DNA from: Hymenoscyphus infarciens
Taxonomy: Eukaryota; Ascomycota; Leotiomycetes; Helotiales; Helotiaceae
Assembly (NCBI GenBank): GCA_001414345.1
Contig: LLCB01000374.1
Coordinates: 1 to 51,009, forward strand
Direction: 5' to 3'
DNA: 51,009 nucleotides
The notes under the pieces are model-generated. The model saw only the letters and a list, made by a program, of their open reading frames with translations, searched no databases and had not been told where the DNA came from. Shown piece by piece: positions 20,187 through 30,821 of the stretch (positions within the stretch are counted from its first letter, which is position 1; each line of letters opens with the position of its first letter). A program made the translations under genes and the position numbers.

Positions 20187-21708
20187 ATGAGCAACTTCAA
20201 GTCTACTCTAAAGAAGCACCGGGTTGAAGCCACCGATCATAGGTGGTTTCTCCCTTGCGAATCTCTCCTAGAGGCAGTGACCGGGGAGGCGGTCCGCCTA
20301 GAACTCGGGGCCGCAGTGAAAGAGGGTGGAGTCAAAGCGTACAACCTTGAACAGATGGAAAGAGCGGTAATTGAGAGCGGGAAAGAGATATTCACAGTTC
20401 TTGTCCTGACCGATCAAACTGCCAGAAAGCGCATACTTAATGACGTTAGACTGACTGCCTTTCGAGCTCGACGTTTTACATAGTCTCTCCCTTCCCGACC
20501 CTGAGGACTTTTATGAGAAGCAATGGGAAGTTGCAGTACCACAGTTGACATATGGCACAATCAACACAGTATTAGACGAGCGAGCAATTTTGCCCTTCGT
20601 TATGGATGATAAGATTGGTGCGGCTTCCTTGGAACGGTCCACAAAATTCAGATCCATCCAAGACTTCAACCACTCTCAGGCGGATTATTTCCGCAGGTAT
20701 GTTCGCCGTTGCGGATAATGTCAATTAAGCTAATGCTCAAAAAGCTTGTCAAAAAGGAGATGAAGGTGGCTCGTGATCACGAGGCTGAACTGGAGAATCA
20801 TTCCATCCTCAATCATCTCAAACATCTTAACATCGTGGAAGTCTTGACTTCATACACCCGGAAAGATAGACATAACCTTCTTTTCCCTCTTGCGGAAGGC
20901 GGGACGTTGGATGCTATTTGGTCTACAGAACGCAATCTCACTCCCTTCATATCCTTCCTTGTCGGCCTTGTCGGACTATCCTCTGCACTTTATCATGTCC
21001 ATAATTTCATTACGAAATGCAATATCAAGCTCGAAATTATTGGCTGTCATCATGATCATCGACCAAAAAGCATACTGTTGTTGGGACAAGTCTTCATCCT
21101 GGCTAAGTTTGGGTTTTCGAAATTTAAGCCATCAACTGAAGACCCCGCCACCCCATTTAAGAAGAGACAGGACTATTACCTTGCGCCAGAATGCGAAGAT
21201 CTTGATAAAGATTTTGAGCCACTTTCTATTCCACGTTTAAGTGACATCTGGTCATTTGGTTGTATATTAGCCGAGGTGGCTACATACATGGTTCTTGGCC
21301 CTAGTGGCGTGTTGGATTCTGAGAATAAAAGAAAACTTGTCAGTAATCGAATGGGGCCCAAGTACTTTAACAAAGGTCCCGGAAAGTCAAATGATAACGT
21401 GTTTTTTTGGCTGTCAAAGTTGGAGAGCACGTCTTCTAGTAAATCATATCGGCTTCTCGTCGATTTGGTTAGGCGAATCCTCAAATTGGAAGAAAAGTGA
21501 ACGTCCTAAGGCATTAGAGGTTACATCAAGTCTGGATCTTATCGCCCCCTTCGAAATTGCAGAAGGACTGAACATGAAGTTTGAAAAAATTGTACTTGCC
21601 AGCAACTCTCTCGACGCTGTCATCGAACATAAAAGGTTCGAATCATGGCGAAACGGTCTTGGGGTGATATATCGTGCCCTTGGAGCCGGGCAAGGGATTT
21701 TGAGTTAA
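20187..21708 (+). pseudogene. Protein-kinase-like gene with frameshifts and lost catalytic residues
   Basis: The first frame (20,187-20,483, MSNFKSTLKKHRVEATDHRW) shifts by one base near 20,463 into ELDVLHSLSLPDPEDFYEK. An intron-like segment lies at about 20,698-20,747, and its splice does not keep frame. Kinase-like sequence then runs 20,748-21,500: EAELENHSILNHLKHLNIV (alphaC/beta4), a catalytic-loop region reading HHDHRPKSIL where HxDLKPxN is expected, a magnesium-loop reading AKFGFSKFK where DFG is expected, an APE-like YYLAPEC, and SDIWSFGCILAE (subdomain IX). Another one-base shift at a run of A near 21,495 leads to ERPKALEV and a tail to 21,708. Frameshifts plus the DFG-to-KFG change indicate a dead gene, descended from the large fungal kinase-like families found near non-self-recognition genes. 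Confidence 0.7.
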
Positions 21709-21884
21709 ATTCGCAGCTTCTTTTCAATATACGAGAAGTTCTGGACTCTATTTCATCATAAATAGAGCATTAGCAGTTGACGGGACACTGTTCTCTCTTT
21801 TAGCTGTATCATCTTAATGATTGTCTTTATGATAGCTTGGATGGAAGATTAAAGGAGTAATATAACTTGTAATTTAGGGTAATT

Positions 21885-23020
21885 ATGATTGAAAACGATG
21901 ACGAGGTTTTTGTGAAACTGTTAGGGAGGACGCGCAGTAATGTCTCTTTGGATAAAGAGCTTCGCATCCGAGCATTGCTCAAGATTGCAACTCAATTGGC
22001 TTATAGTCCGATGTGAGGGTGTTCAAGAGATGCAGATCGATCCGAACCGTCTTCATAACCGAGTTTCAATTGGTGATCATCAAACAGGCTAGTTGAAGAT
22101 GGATACTGGTGAGCGACAAGTGCTTGTGGAGTCTCGACGTTATGATAAATTCGTCAATTAAGAGGTTCTACGCAAGATTTTGGCCCGAGTAGATGCAAGT
22201 TCGGAGTTCTTGGGTTCTGAGAAGCCCGATGAGTTCCATGCGCTTGATAGCTGTGGTTTCTTCATCCACAGCCCAACCATTGCAAGAATTTCACATGGTC
22301 GGATGGCTGCACAAAACCTTAACGTCCTCCAACATTGCATTTTTCCCAGCGGAAAAGCAAACTTTCGATGACTGGATTCGCGAGCCTTTTATTCTTGGCT
22401 TTAACCACAGTCGTCCCCAAGAACCCTTCGCTTTCACCGAGGGGTTTTCGGAATCCAGTGCTAAGCAATATCAACATCCTACATGTACGAGTGGTAACAC
22501 CAAATATCCTCCAGATTTTGTGTAATACAGCCTCGGGCATATACTTCTGGAAAGAGGACCACTGAATGAGCTATGCAAATCACGTGCGACAAAACATTGT
22601 CAATACCCGAGTCCCACTTCTAAAACAGACCATGGCACCAGGGGGTGCAGGAATTCGTGACTGTATTCTCGAAGTACTTATACTTCTATAATTGTTCCAA
22701 CTTCTTTAGAATAATAAATATATTAAAATCTTAATTATTTAAGCCTTTTAGAATAATAGAATCGATTTAGCGAGTTTTAGAAAAATAATAGAAGGAATAG
22801 TGGAGAGTTAGTCAACTATTCGCCAGTCACGAATTCCTGCACCCCCTGGTGATGGGAAAGGGCTACTACGAGGATGTAAAGATATGCTTGGAAGGAAATT
22901 TTTGGCAATCTTGAATATGGCAGTGACTCAAACAACAAGAGAGAATTATTTCTCGCTTACGAAAGATTGGTGGTTAGTCGACTGCGTGATTTTTCGGGTG
23001 CCTCAACTGTTGCAGTTTAA
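21885..23020 (+). pseudogene. HeLo-type/kinase-like pseudogene interrupted by a 216-bp element
   Basis: Blocks in order: ENDDEVFVKLLGRTRSNVS with LRIRALLKIATQLAYSPM then stop (21,885-22,015); MQIDPNRLHNRVSIGDHQTG; KPDEFHALDSCGFF; VGWLHKTLTSSNIAFFP; IREPFILGFNHSRP and QEPFAFTEGFSES; an in-frame stop; then YSLGHILLERGPLNELC (kinase subdomain IX-like). After the inserted element at 22,636-22,851, GYYEDVKICLEG and, past a one-base shift in a T run, SNNKRELFLAYERLVVSRLRDF follow to a stop at 23,020. This order (N-terminal helical region, then kinase-like C-terminus) is that of the fungal HeLo/prion-inhibition-and-propagation kinase-like proteins, as I remember them. At least three stops and several frame changes make it a pseudogene. 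Confidence 0.65.
22636..22851. mobile_element. Short non-autonomous inverted-repeat element (MITE)
   Basis: A 216-bp element with perfect 28-bp terminal inverted repeats (22,636-22,663 and 22,824-22,851; outermost bases CACCAGGGGGTGCAGG). It has an AT-rich core without coding capacity and a 4-bp direct repeat ATGG on each side. It lies inside the kinase-like pseudogene, separating subdomain IX-like sequence from the C-terminal block. The perfect repeats suggest a recent insertion, later than much of the decay around it. The superfamily is not clear from a 4-bp duplication. Confidence 0.85.
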
Positions 23021-24200
23021 CAAGAGGGCTTCGGAGTTCTGAGATCTAATGAGCGATGAAATCAGTTCAAATTCCGAGAAAGAGATATTTGAGGTATATA
23101 TTGCGGTAAACGGTAGTATAGTGGCCTTTCAATCCCTTCCACTCTTAGTAATGGTGTGAGAATAAAAGCATGAAGCCGCGCTACTTAAACTCATTGCGAG
23201 TCTTGAATATCTGTAAGGGGGCTCAATGCGTTTTGTGTAAGCGAAATATGTCCTGTCTTGTCTTGAAGGCTCGATTGCTCTCGGCTGAAGCTTTGCTCTC
23301 CAGAGTCCAAACTAGGACTTGGGTTTCTTAGAAGCACCACGTTCAGGTGCATGAGGTCTCGGCCTTCCTTGCAGTGACATCGACAAATGGACATTCAAAA
23401 TTTGTTGAAAAGATAGGTGTTGGCAGTTACCGCGCCACCGTGGTCATGCAAACTCATGCAGAGTTTCCTGAGCTTGGTAGGCAGGGAGATAAAATAAAGA
23501 AGGAGTTTGAGGAAATACAGTATCCCTTGGAAGGAGTGAATTTCGCGAATATAAGAAGAGAGGGAAGTAATACAAATAGAAATGGTGCGACTTTCTTCAC
23601 CAACCCTCCCAACATAGTGCAACTTTCATCAAAATTCCAAACTATCCAGCCAGGATAATTTGGAAATTTGATGTTTGGCCATGGTGTTGTACTACCCAAG
23701 CTCGTGATGCACAGTAAAAGCGGCAGTAATTTTCAGGTTCGTGCCTGCCTGACAGTCTAGATCAGTACTTGTTATTGTGCTGTTTGATTGGATCAACGAG
23801 GTACCTATTTACTGCCGCTTTTAAAGTCCATCAGAGAAGCCGATTTTCGGGTGACGGGAGGATGCGGGGTCAACAAGAAAAAGAAATACATCAATGGAAG
23901 TTTACGGAGGTCCGTAGTTCCTTCCATATCTCGACATCTCATTAGCATTGAACCTCATGGTCCGACTATCCGGGTTCATTATTAATCTTCAAGCAAAACT
24001 GCACAGTCACAAGCTATGACGTACAGCACGTGGTTGTGGCAACCAAACACATATTTTAGAGTTCAACCATCCCAACATGAATCTTCTTAAAACGGTAGAT
24101 TTTGGTTCGGTTTCTTTTCATAAACATATTCTTCCTTTCCAATTTTTATTGCTGCTCGCCACTAGAAACACATTCTTTTCTACTCATCTCATCTTTTGCA
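23021..24200. other. Intergenic region with a small inverted-repeat element
   Basis: Apart from the 105-bp element at 23,717-23,821, I see no gene. A 103-codon frame at 23,347-23,658 is unrecognised and may be another remnant. The right end is the promoter of the membrane-protein gene. Confidence 0.4.
23717..23821. mobile_element. 105-bp inverted-repeat element with TA flanks
   Basis: AAAGCGGCAGTAA at 23,717-23,729 is inverted at the other end (to 23,821), and each end abuts a TA dinucleotide (23,715-23,716 and 23,822-23,823), as expected for Tc1/mariner-type insertion. The core is short and non-coding. The terminal sequence AAAAGCGGCAGTAAATA also occurs in the element at 38,652-38,897. Confidence 0.65.
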
Positions 24201-25097
24201 ATGGCGCCCGTCATTTGGGGTTTGGACCTCAGAGAGATCCAATGGTCAAAATTCAAGAGCTCGAATATGTTTACGGCTGAGTATCATCTCCGAAGCACAA
24301 AAATGATCGTCTACCAAATCGCCATGATTTTCATGGTAGTCTCCGAATCTGTTGGTACTGCAGCATTGTCCGGTAGATACCTCCCCCCGGCCATCTATAA
24401 ATCGCGTTGTCTCCTGACCTTTGCATTCCCAGATTATGTCGACCAACAAGACGGAATTTCCACACGAAGCCAGGCGAGAGCGATGGTACAGAATAACGAC
24501 ATCGTTGCGGTGTTCTCATACAACATATTCATCGGCATCGCGGTAGCTACTATCTTTGGTTCAGGCTTCTTTTTCGATCTTTTCTGGCCAGAAAGAAAGG
24601 AGAGCAAAGCTGTTCGGCTTGCGTGGAAGATTTCCGCCGTGGTGGTGTCATTCATGGCGCTGGCGGATCTCATTGCCATGACGGTTCGTCTCACATTCAA
24701 CTTCTTGGCGTCGGATTCAGTGCTGATATTCTTGAACCAGGTCATAATTGCAACAAGAAGGGCGTACATCACGGGAGTTTCGGAATCGGAAGCAGAGTTT
24801 TATTTCCGCCAAAACGGACCCCCGAATCCGATTTACAGGAAGAACGCATATTGTATTGCTTCAGTGGTTATTGGGTGGGTGGGTGTTGTAGGTTCTTTCG
24901 CCAGGTAAGTCAATAAATGATTTCTCATTTTCGTTGTCAAGTACTGACATCTGTTGAATAGCGCTTTTGTGATGTGGACATCCATTAATCACGACGAGAT
25001 ACATGGTCCTAAGTCTTCGAAGTTCCAAACCGAGGTCAAGAGCGACCAACCACAGGTCGCTGAAACCGGCGCTGGGGCTGTTCTAGATCCTGTATAA
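24201..25097 (+). CDS. Unknown integral membrane protein (four predicted helices)
   Basis: Predicted 279-aa protein; exons 24,201-24,904 and 24,962-25,097 (donor GTAAGT, acceptor AATAG, phase 2). Start chosen at the ATG at 24,201 (MAPVIWGLDL), preceded by a leader with no earlier in-frame ATG of coding character. Hydrophobic segments lie at about residues 35-55, 103-128, 144-163 and 217-240. Between helices are a loop with PPAIYKSRC and a longer loop with ESEAEFYFRQNGPPNP; the C-terminus is hydrophilic. This is the layout of fungal-specific hypothetical membrane proteins of about 250-300 aa; I recognise no named family and no catalytic motif. Location (plasma membrane or secretory pathway) is inferred only from the helices. 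Confidence 0.8.
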
Positions 25098-26045
25098 GGT
25101 CCTAGAGAAAACCCAACAGAGAAAACAGACCTTTAATATCAATAGAGAAACACTGCTTGTCAATTAATAGCCCCGCAATGTTCCCTTTTTCCTACTACTG
25201 AAGTGAGCTTTGAAGCCGTGATATCTTCACGAACAAATACATAAAGGGGCTTCTTAGGGTGACCTTCAGGCGTACTTCGCGTACAACTGTATCATACGAT
25301 TGCTGAGGAGGGAAAGGAAGTCACAAAATGCTTTGTCACCCTACCGCCCCTGCAGTTCGTAAATAAAAAGTGACCAAAAATGAACACCTACTACACGACG
25401 GCATCAACTTCAACTTACCTGGACTACTACCACTGGCCCACTTCCCTCCCCCCACGATTTACTTATAACGCGTCTGCTTCATGACAATTAAGAAACTCTA
25501 ATTCGAATTCAACAGGTTCACAAAAAGCTCGATTAGTCTAGTAGTTAAGATGTTGAATAAGCTCTGTTATTCCCTCTTGAGCTGCGGTCGGATTCTAAGA
25601 GTTCGTGCGTGATCGGAGGGACTTTCATGTCTTAATTGATTGGGAAGGTGTCGGGACCGGGAAGAGTCATTAGTTCGATTCTGATGTCGAGCATTACACT
25701 CTCAAGGTTTTTTGTTTAGTTTTTGCTAAGCGAGTATTTGGGGAATACTAGAGTTCTTTTCGAAAACAATTAGTTGCAACGTAGCTGAGACTGTCTCGAA
25801 TAACGCACACGGAAGAGAGCTTGAGGTGTTTACTCGTACCATGGCCTCATCACGATATCTTCTCTCAAGTTCCGTAACTTTCAGTCATTATTCGTAATGC
25901 ATCATTTTATTTTACATTGACCCATGTCTCTCCTTTATGACTTGATTTTGGATGTTATTCCCTACCAAGCTCCATCCATGAAGTGCCCACTTAGAAGTCG
26001 CTGCAATAACCTTCTATAAATCCTAGCCACGCCCTCTATCCCTCT
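25098..26045. other. Intergenic region with a tRNA-like segment
   Basis: Lies between the convergent membrane-protein gene and HUL5. The only structure seen is the tRNA-like segment at 25,527-25,692; otherwise no coding or repeat feature. Confidence 0.5.
25527..25692 (+). ncRNA. tRNA-like pol III candidate (degenerate tRNA or tRNA-derived SINE)
   Basis: The ends pair as a 7-bp acceptor-like stem (GCTCGAT with GTCGAGC, one G-T pair). A box-A-like TAGTCTAGTAGTTAAGA follows with a four-pair D-stem, and an internal GAATA/TATTC hairpin takes the anticodon-arm position. Near the 3' end a five-pair T-stem (ATTAG/CTGAT) encloses the loop TTCGATT, giving a box-B-like AGTTCGATTC. A T6 run at 25,708-25,713 could terminate pol III. 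The span (166 nt) is too long for a normal tRNA, leaving about 90 extra bases between the arms, and the anticodon loop is not canonical. It may be a tRNA-derived repeat or a pseudogene. Confidence 0.35.
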
Positions 26046-29000
26046 TTAACTAAGATCAAAGCCAGCCCCCGAATTAACAGCATAGAGCAATTTCTGCTTC
26101 AGAACCCCAATCGTGGTATACATCGGCAACTTGAGCAAGTTCACGCACGTACTAGTACTAGGCAACCTTGTCTCATCTCTTCCAGCATCCCGAATACTAA
26201 ATCTAGGATTCAACTGCGAAAAGCCCAACAAGGGAGCTCTCGGCGTCGAAGTGACGTACTTCAGCACCTTACGTCGATCCGAATCGTCGAGATTCTTCAT
26301 AACCCGCCAGAACATTTGAATGGTGGTATGCTCCAGACCATCATCCCCAATTTGGTAAACCCCTCCGTATTGTGTGTTTTCTCGCAGATCTTCGACGTCA
26401 ATTTCGGACGAGTCACCGCCAACGAGAGTTTGAAGCTCGGATTGGTTGAACATGGAAAGCCAGGTTGGCTTAATGATTTCACCCAGACCTTTCAGGAAAG
26501 CTTGAGTTTGTTGATAGGGCTGAACTTGGAGACGATGTCGAGCGACATAGGATATATAGAGGGTTCTGTTTTCATTGGTGACAGGAATGTTGGAACCATT
26601 GGGCATCAAATCTCTTGTAATGGTTTGTGTGGGCTCTCCCGGTGGTGATATGGTGTCCGTGATTGTGAAATCGAGAGAAAAATCTTCTACATTTCCAGGA
26701 TAGTTCTTTAGTTTCAGTAGACCCTGGTACAGGCTTTCGTCGAGATCGCGCAAGTCATTAATATTAGCACGATATCCTGATTCTGAGCCAGCAGCACCAG
26801 CGGCAGCCCACTTCAAGAGGAAGAACCCGGCAAACCCAATATCGATCAGGATACCTTCGTATAAGCATTTTCCAACAACTCGACCAAGAAATTCATAACG
26901 TCTGAGAACTTCCGCAATGTTCTCTCGCCATTCGAGTGAACCCTCAACCAGTCCTATCTTTCTCAGCCATTCCCGTCGCTCATCAACGGCTGAAGGATTG
27001 GGATATAGAAGATTTTGGTCGTTGGAGATAAACCACTTTGGACCATCCTCCCCTCGAAATGCTTCATTTGTGACGCTGGTCAGGAATTCTTTGGTCACAC
27101 CACCTCCATCAATCCCTGCCTCGACGGTATCAAATTGATCCACAAAAGTAATCTGTATGGGCTCTTTGAGACCCTCACCCAGCTCAAAAAATTGCTCATA
27201 TGCATCCTCGAAAACTTGGTCTCTCCGGATTTTGGCATGATGTCTTCCTAGGAGTTCGCGTGCAGACCCTCTTCCAGGCCTGGAAGACGTATGCGACTGC
27301 TGAACTATCGACATGCGCCATATGTCAGGATCAACATTCCCATCTCTTCTGCGTGTCTGATCGAGGAGTACAAACTGGCGAAATATCTGTACACGAGTTT
27401 CGAAAGGTATGACAAAAGGCATGTTCTGCAATACCTCCAGTCTTGGGCCGATAGCAGCAAGTGCCTTCTTCCGAGTAGCTCTTTGTTGTTGCCTCCTCAT
27501 GGCTTCAATTGCCATCACTCGCCGTGGTCGTCCCATACCGACAAGCCCCATTTCGCTCCTACTTCCTTGTGATGGCTCAAATCCACTATCATCATCATCA
27601 TCGCCATCCTCACCAACTTCGTGTTGTCTCTCTTCCTCCAAGACCACAGATGGAATGAAGCCTTCCATGTCGAATCGTGAGGTCATGAGCCAATGTCCTT
27701 TTGGAAGGAAACGTCGTCTCGAGTCCCGTTCATAGAGCATGCGCATTACGCCTGTCACGATCGTTCTCACGTAATCGAAAGTCATACCAGCGATGCCAGC
27801 AAATGGTCGATTAGCCACACGCTTCGGAGCTTCTTCCGTTCCTTTGGACTGGAAAATGCTTGTACTTGCCGTGCCAAAGTAGGACCCAAGCCCACCTTCC
27901 ATAATTTGCTGACCGCCGTCAGACAGCTCCCCAGCGTTATAATACGTTGTAAATGCCAAATTTTTCAAGAATATGGTGAGACGCATGACATCCTCGAGGG
28001 GAAGTGCACTGGCACGAATCCGAGAGGTGCGAGAATTTTCTTGACCAAATTCCGATTGGCTTCCTGTGAGGAATTCTTCATCATCGGTAAATCGAAGCAC
28101 AAATGTGTAAAGCTCGAGAAATAGCAGGATCGTGCGCCATTCTCGATCCGTGATTGCGTCAGCAGGTGCGGAAGATGTTGATGGCTTCATCTGAGGTCGG
28201 AGGATCGACAGAGCAGCTTTTGAGTCTGCTCTTATCGTGGCAAATGTATTTGTTTTGCTCATAGCTTGCCAGAAGAACTTTAAAGAAGGCATTTCATTTC
28301 CGGCCGAGGTTGAGATGGAGCCAAGGTATAACCACATTCGTATTTCATCGCCACGACGTGGGAATATTCTCAGAAGGGTGAGTGCAAAACTGGCAAGTAA
28401 GCTTGCATCTTCCTCGCTCTCCGAAGAAGCTTTCACGTTATCGAGGTTGAATTTGGCCAGTAAGCCAGTAATACTAGCTTGATTGACCAAAGATAAAAGC
28501 TCATTCTTGATGAATTCGGGTAAAAGGGGGATGACTTCCCCATCAGAATCCTCAGCGCTGGATTCCTGCATTATCTCTGGGTCCGCGGCATCAACCCGAC
28601 CTACAATGTCGTTGGCCGAGGATGATAATTGGATTGACAATGCCCTCAAGAAATTTGGTTCTTGGCCGTCTCGCTGTTGCAATCTATGCAAACAGATGAA
28701 ATGTGCCAGAAGCCAAAGTCTAGCTTCATTTTGGATCTCACAGGAGGGATTGGTAAACTCCCGCACCAGTGCGGCAGACACCAAACCGACATCTGTGACG
28801 GCCGCGAGTTTATCTAACCTCCCCAGGATTGTTGACAGATTTGGAGTAGTCAAAAAGTTCAAAGCAAAGGCTGAATGGGCAGCAAGCAGGTCTTCGCCTT
28901 CAGGGATGTTAGTACAAGATAACGAACAGTAGTTGAAAATGACATATGGATCTTACCCAACTCCACATGCTGCACCAACGGTATTCTTATAGCAGCTAGA

Positions 29001-29674
29001 ATCGACTCCTTATCTTTGTTTCCTGCTGCGGACCTCGAGCTGAGGTCGGATAGGTAGGTGTAATAAGCCTTGCTGATTGGCGGAAAACACTGGGGGTCTC
29101 GGTCAATGATGGTGACAAGAAACTGCAATAAAGTGGAGTCGTGTTGAGGTAGTAGACTATATGCGAAGTTAGTATTGTATGTTTGATTACATTTGGGTAC
29201 CATCTACCTCTGGAGAGCGTGTAGAGTAACATGTGCGAATCGCTTGAGCAAGGGTTGGATTTCTGGAAGGCCCAAGAACATCTCACAACCCGCATTGTAT
29301 ATCTTCTGGCTTAAAGTCACCATTCTTTCAATGTCATCTGGCCGCCAGGGATTGAAAAATGCTACTACAAGCTTCGATTGTTCAACCAAGACCGCGCCGG
29401 AATCCGAGGGACTTTGTGACTTTTGGTTTCTCTCGTCCCATATTCTCCTTCTCGAATCTGCCAACTCAGTTCGTACTCGATGTCCCCGCCATGTCCTTTG
29501 TATCCGCTTCGAGGCGTTTAATCGATCGCGCTCTTGCTGACGTTGCTGCCTTTCTTGTTGGGCGTTGGCCACGGTATTCTGGAACCCAGAGACAGCTGCA
29601 AAGGGATTCGCATTTTGGCCGGAGAGATTAACTTGGCGGGGGCGGCGAGAGCTGCCACTGAAGGTCTGGAACAT
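26046..29674 (-). CDS. HUL5: HECT-type E3 ubiquitin ligase (HUL5/UBE3C family)
   Basis: Predicted 1,172-aa ubiquitin ligase; exons on the minus strand 29674-29208, 29156-28957 and 28897-26046 (branch site ATACTAAC in intron 1). The N-terminus (MFQTFSGSSRRPRQVNL) precedes an IQ-like motif at about residues 55-72 (RIQRTWRGHRVRTEL), the mark of the UBE3C/HUL5 branch. The middle is alpha-helical with acidic stretches. The HECT domain fills the last 350 or so residues: ITFVDQFDTVEAGIDGGGVTKEFL at its start, GRVVGKCLYEGILID, and the catalytic Cys at about residue 1140 in STSTCVNLLKLP. Yeast HUL5 works at the proteasome, extending ubiquitin chains and clearing misfolded proteins; that role here is inferred by homology. 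Confidence 0.94.
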
Positions 29675-30821
29675 TCTGGGGGATCGTTATTGGAATTCGA
29701 CACAGTGTGATTGATGCCGGAACGCTCTCTAACAGCTTCAACTTCGGTATATGTCCGTTATCCCAGATGATTATCAAAGTGCAAGAGACATGCCGGGGGA
29801 TGAGACAATTTGACAAGAATGAAAGGAAAAGGGGATTAGAGTGGTAAAGTTTGGAGAAATGTATTTGAGAGGATGGAGGTACTTGCGCTTCGAAATGTTT
29901 CTGTGGTTTGCGATGTGCAGCCTGGTGGATTACACATAAGGTAGAAGGCGGAGAGACAGCCTCTGGCAGCCTTCTTGTGGGTGGTAAAGCGGCGGGAATG
30001 CCCTTGCCCCTCCACGTATATCTCCGCTTACTACCTAGGTACTCAACTTACGCTCCTTTTCTAACCTAACCTATCTAGTCACGAGCGATTCCATAACGGG
30101 TAAATATGAGTTATAAATCTAAAGATAAATGACATGTTGCCTATTCACCATAAGGAGATAAGGAGAAGGATTATTGTATCAAAAAGTTCGGCCATTGCAA
30201 GTCGGCCCCACTTAAACGGCTATCCGACTTCTCATTGGCTCAGTCGTCTCGAGCCTTTTTTGCAAGCCTTGCGAGCCGCGCCTTCCCCCATTGGGGACGA
30301 GCCACAAAATTGTTTCCTTTGCCTTTTTGAACTTTCTTTCTCTCATCCAACACCACCATCACAACCATTGACTGCGGACCAAGTACGATTCTTCGTGCTT
30401 TTTTCGTTCTTCTCGCCCCCTTTCTTTCAGAAAAGCCTCTCCCAGAGAACCAAAAAAACTTGAAAACCCCATAAAAACCTCACGTTCTTGATTGACCTCG
30501 AGATCGCTCCTATCGACCTCTTCCACCTTCCACCTTCCACCTACCACCCACCTACCTTTACGACCTCTACCTCTCGCGCCTCGGCAGTACTACGAGACTC
30601 GCGCACCTCATCCTCCTCAGTCCTGTACAGCGACAATTCTGTTGGACTTCTGACTTCTTTCTCCAACATCTCAACGTAATAGGCAAGTTCCTCGCTTTTC
30701 TTTGTCGGGAGCGGTCGCGAGACCAATTTCCCAGAAATTACCCACCATCACCCCATCCCCATCATCGCGAGATGGCGACAACGGCTAACACCTCGATAGC
30801 ATCATCGCATTTACTCTCAAG
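29675..30821. promoter_or_regulatory. Divergent promoter and leaders of HUL5 and PAB1
   Basis: 1,147 bp between two divergent start codons. The PAB1 side (about 30,330-30,820) is CT-rich and looks like a long 5' leader. A branch-site-like GCTAACACC followed by GATAG near 30,799 would allow a 5' UTR intron, but no strong donor was found. Confidence 0.45.
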
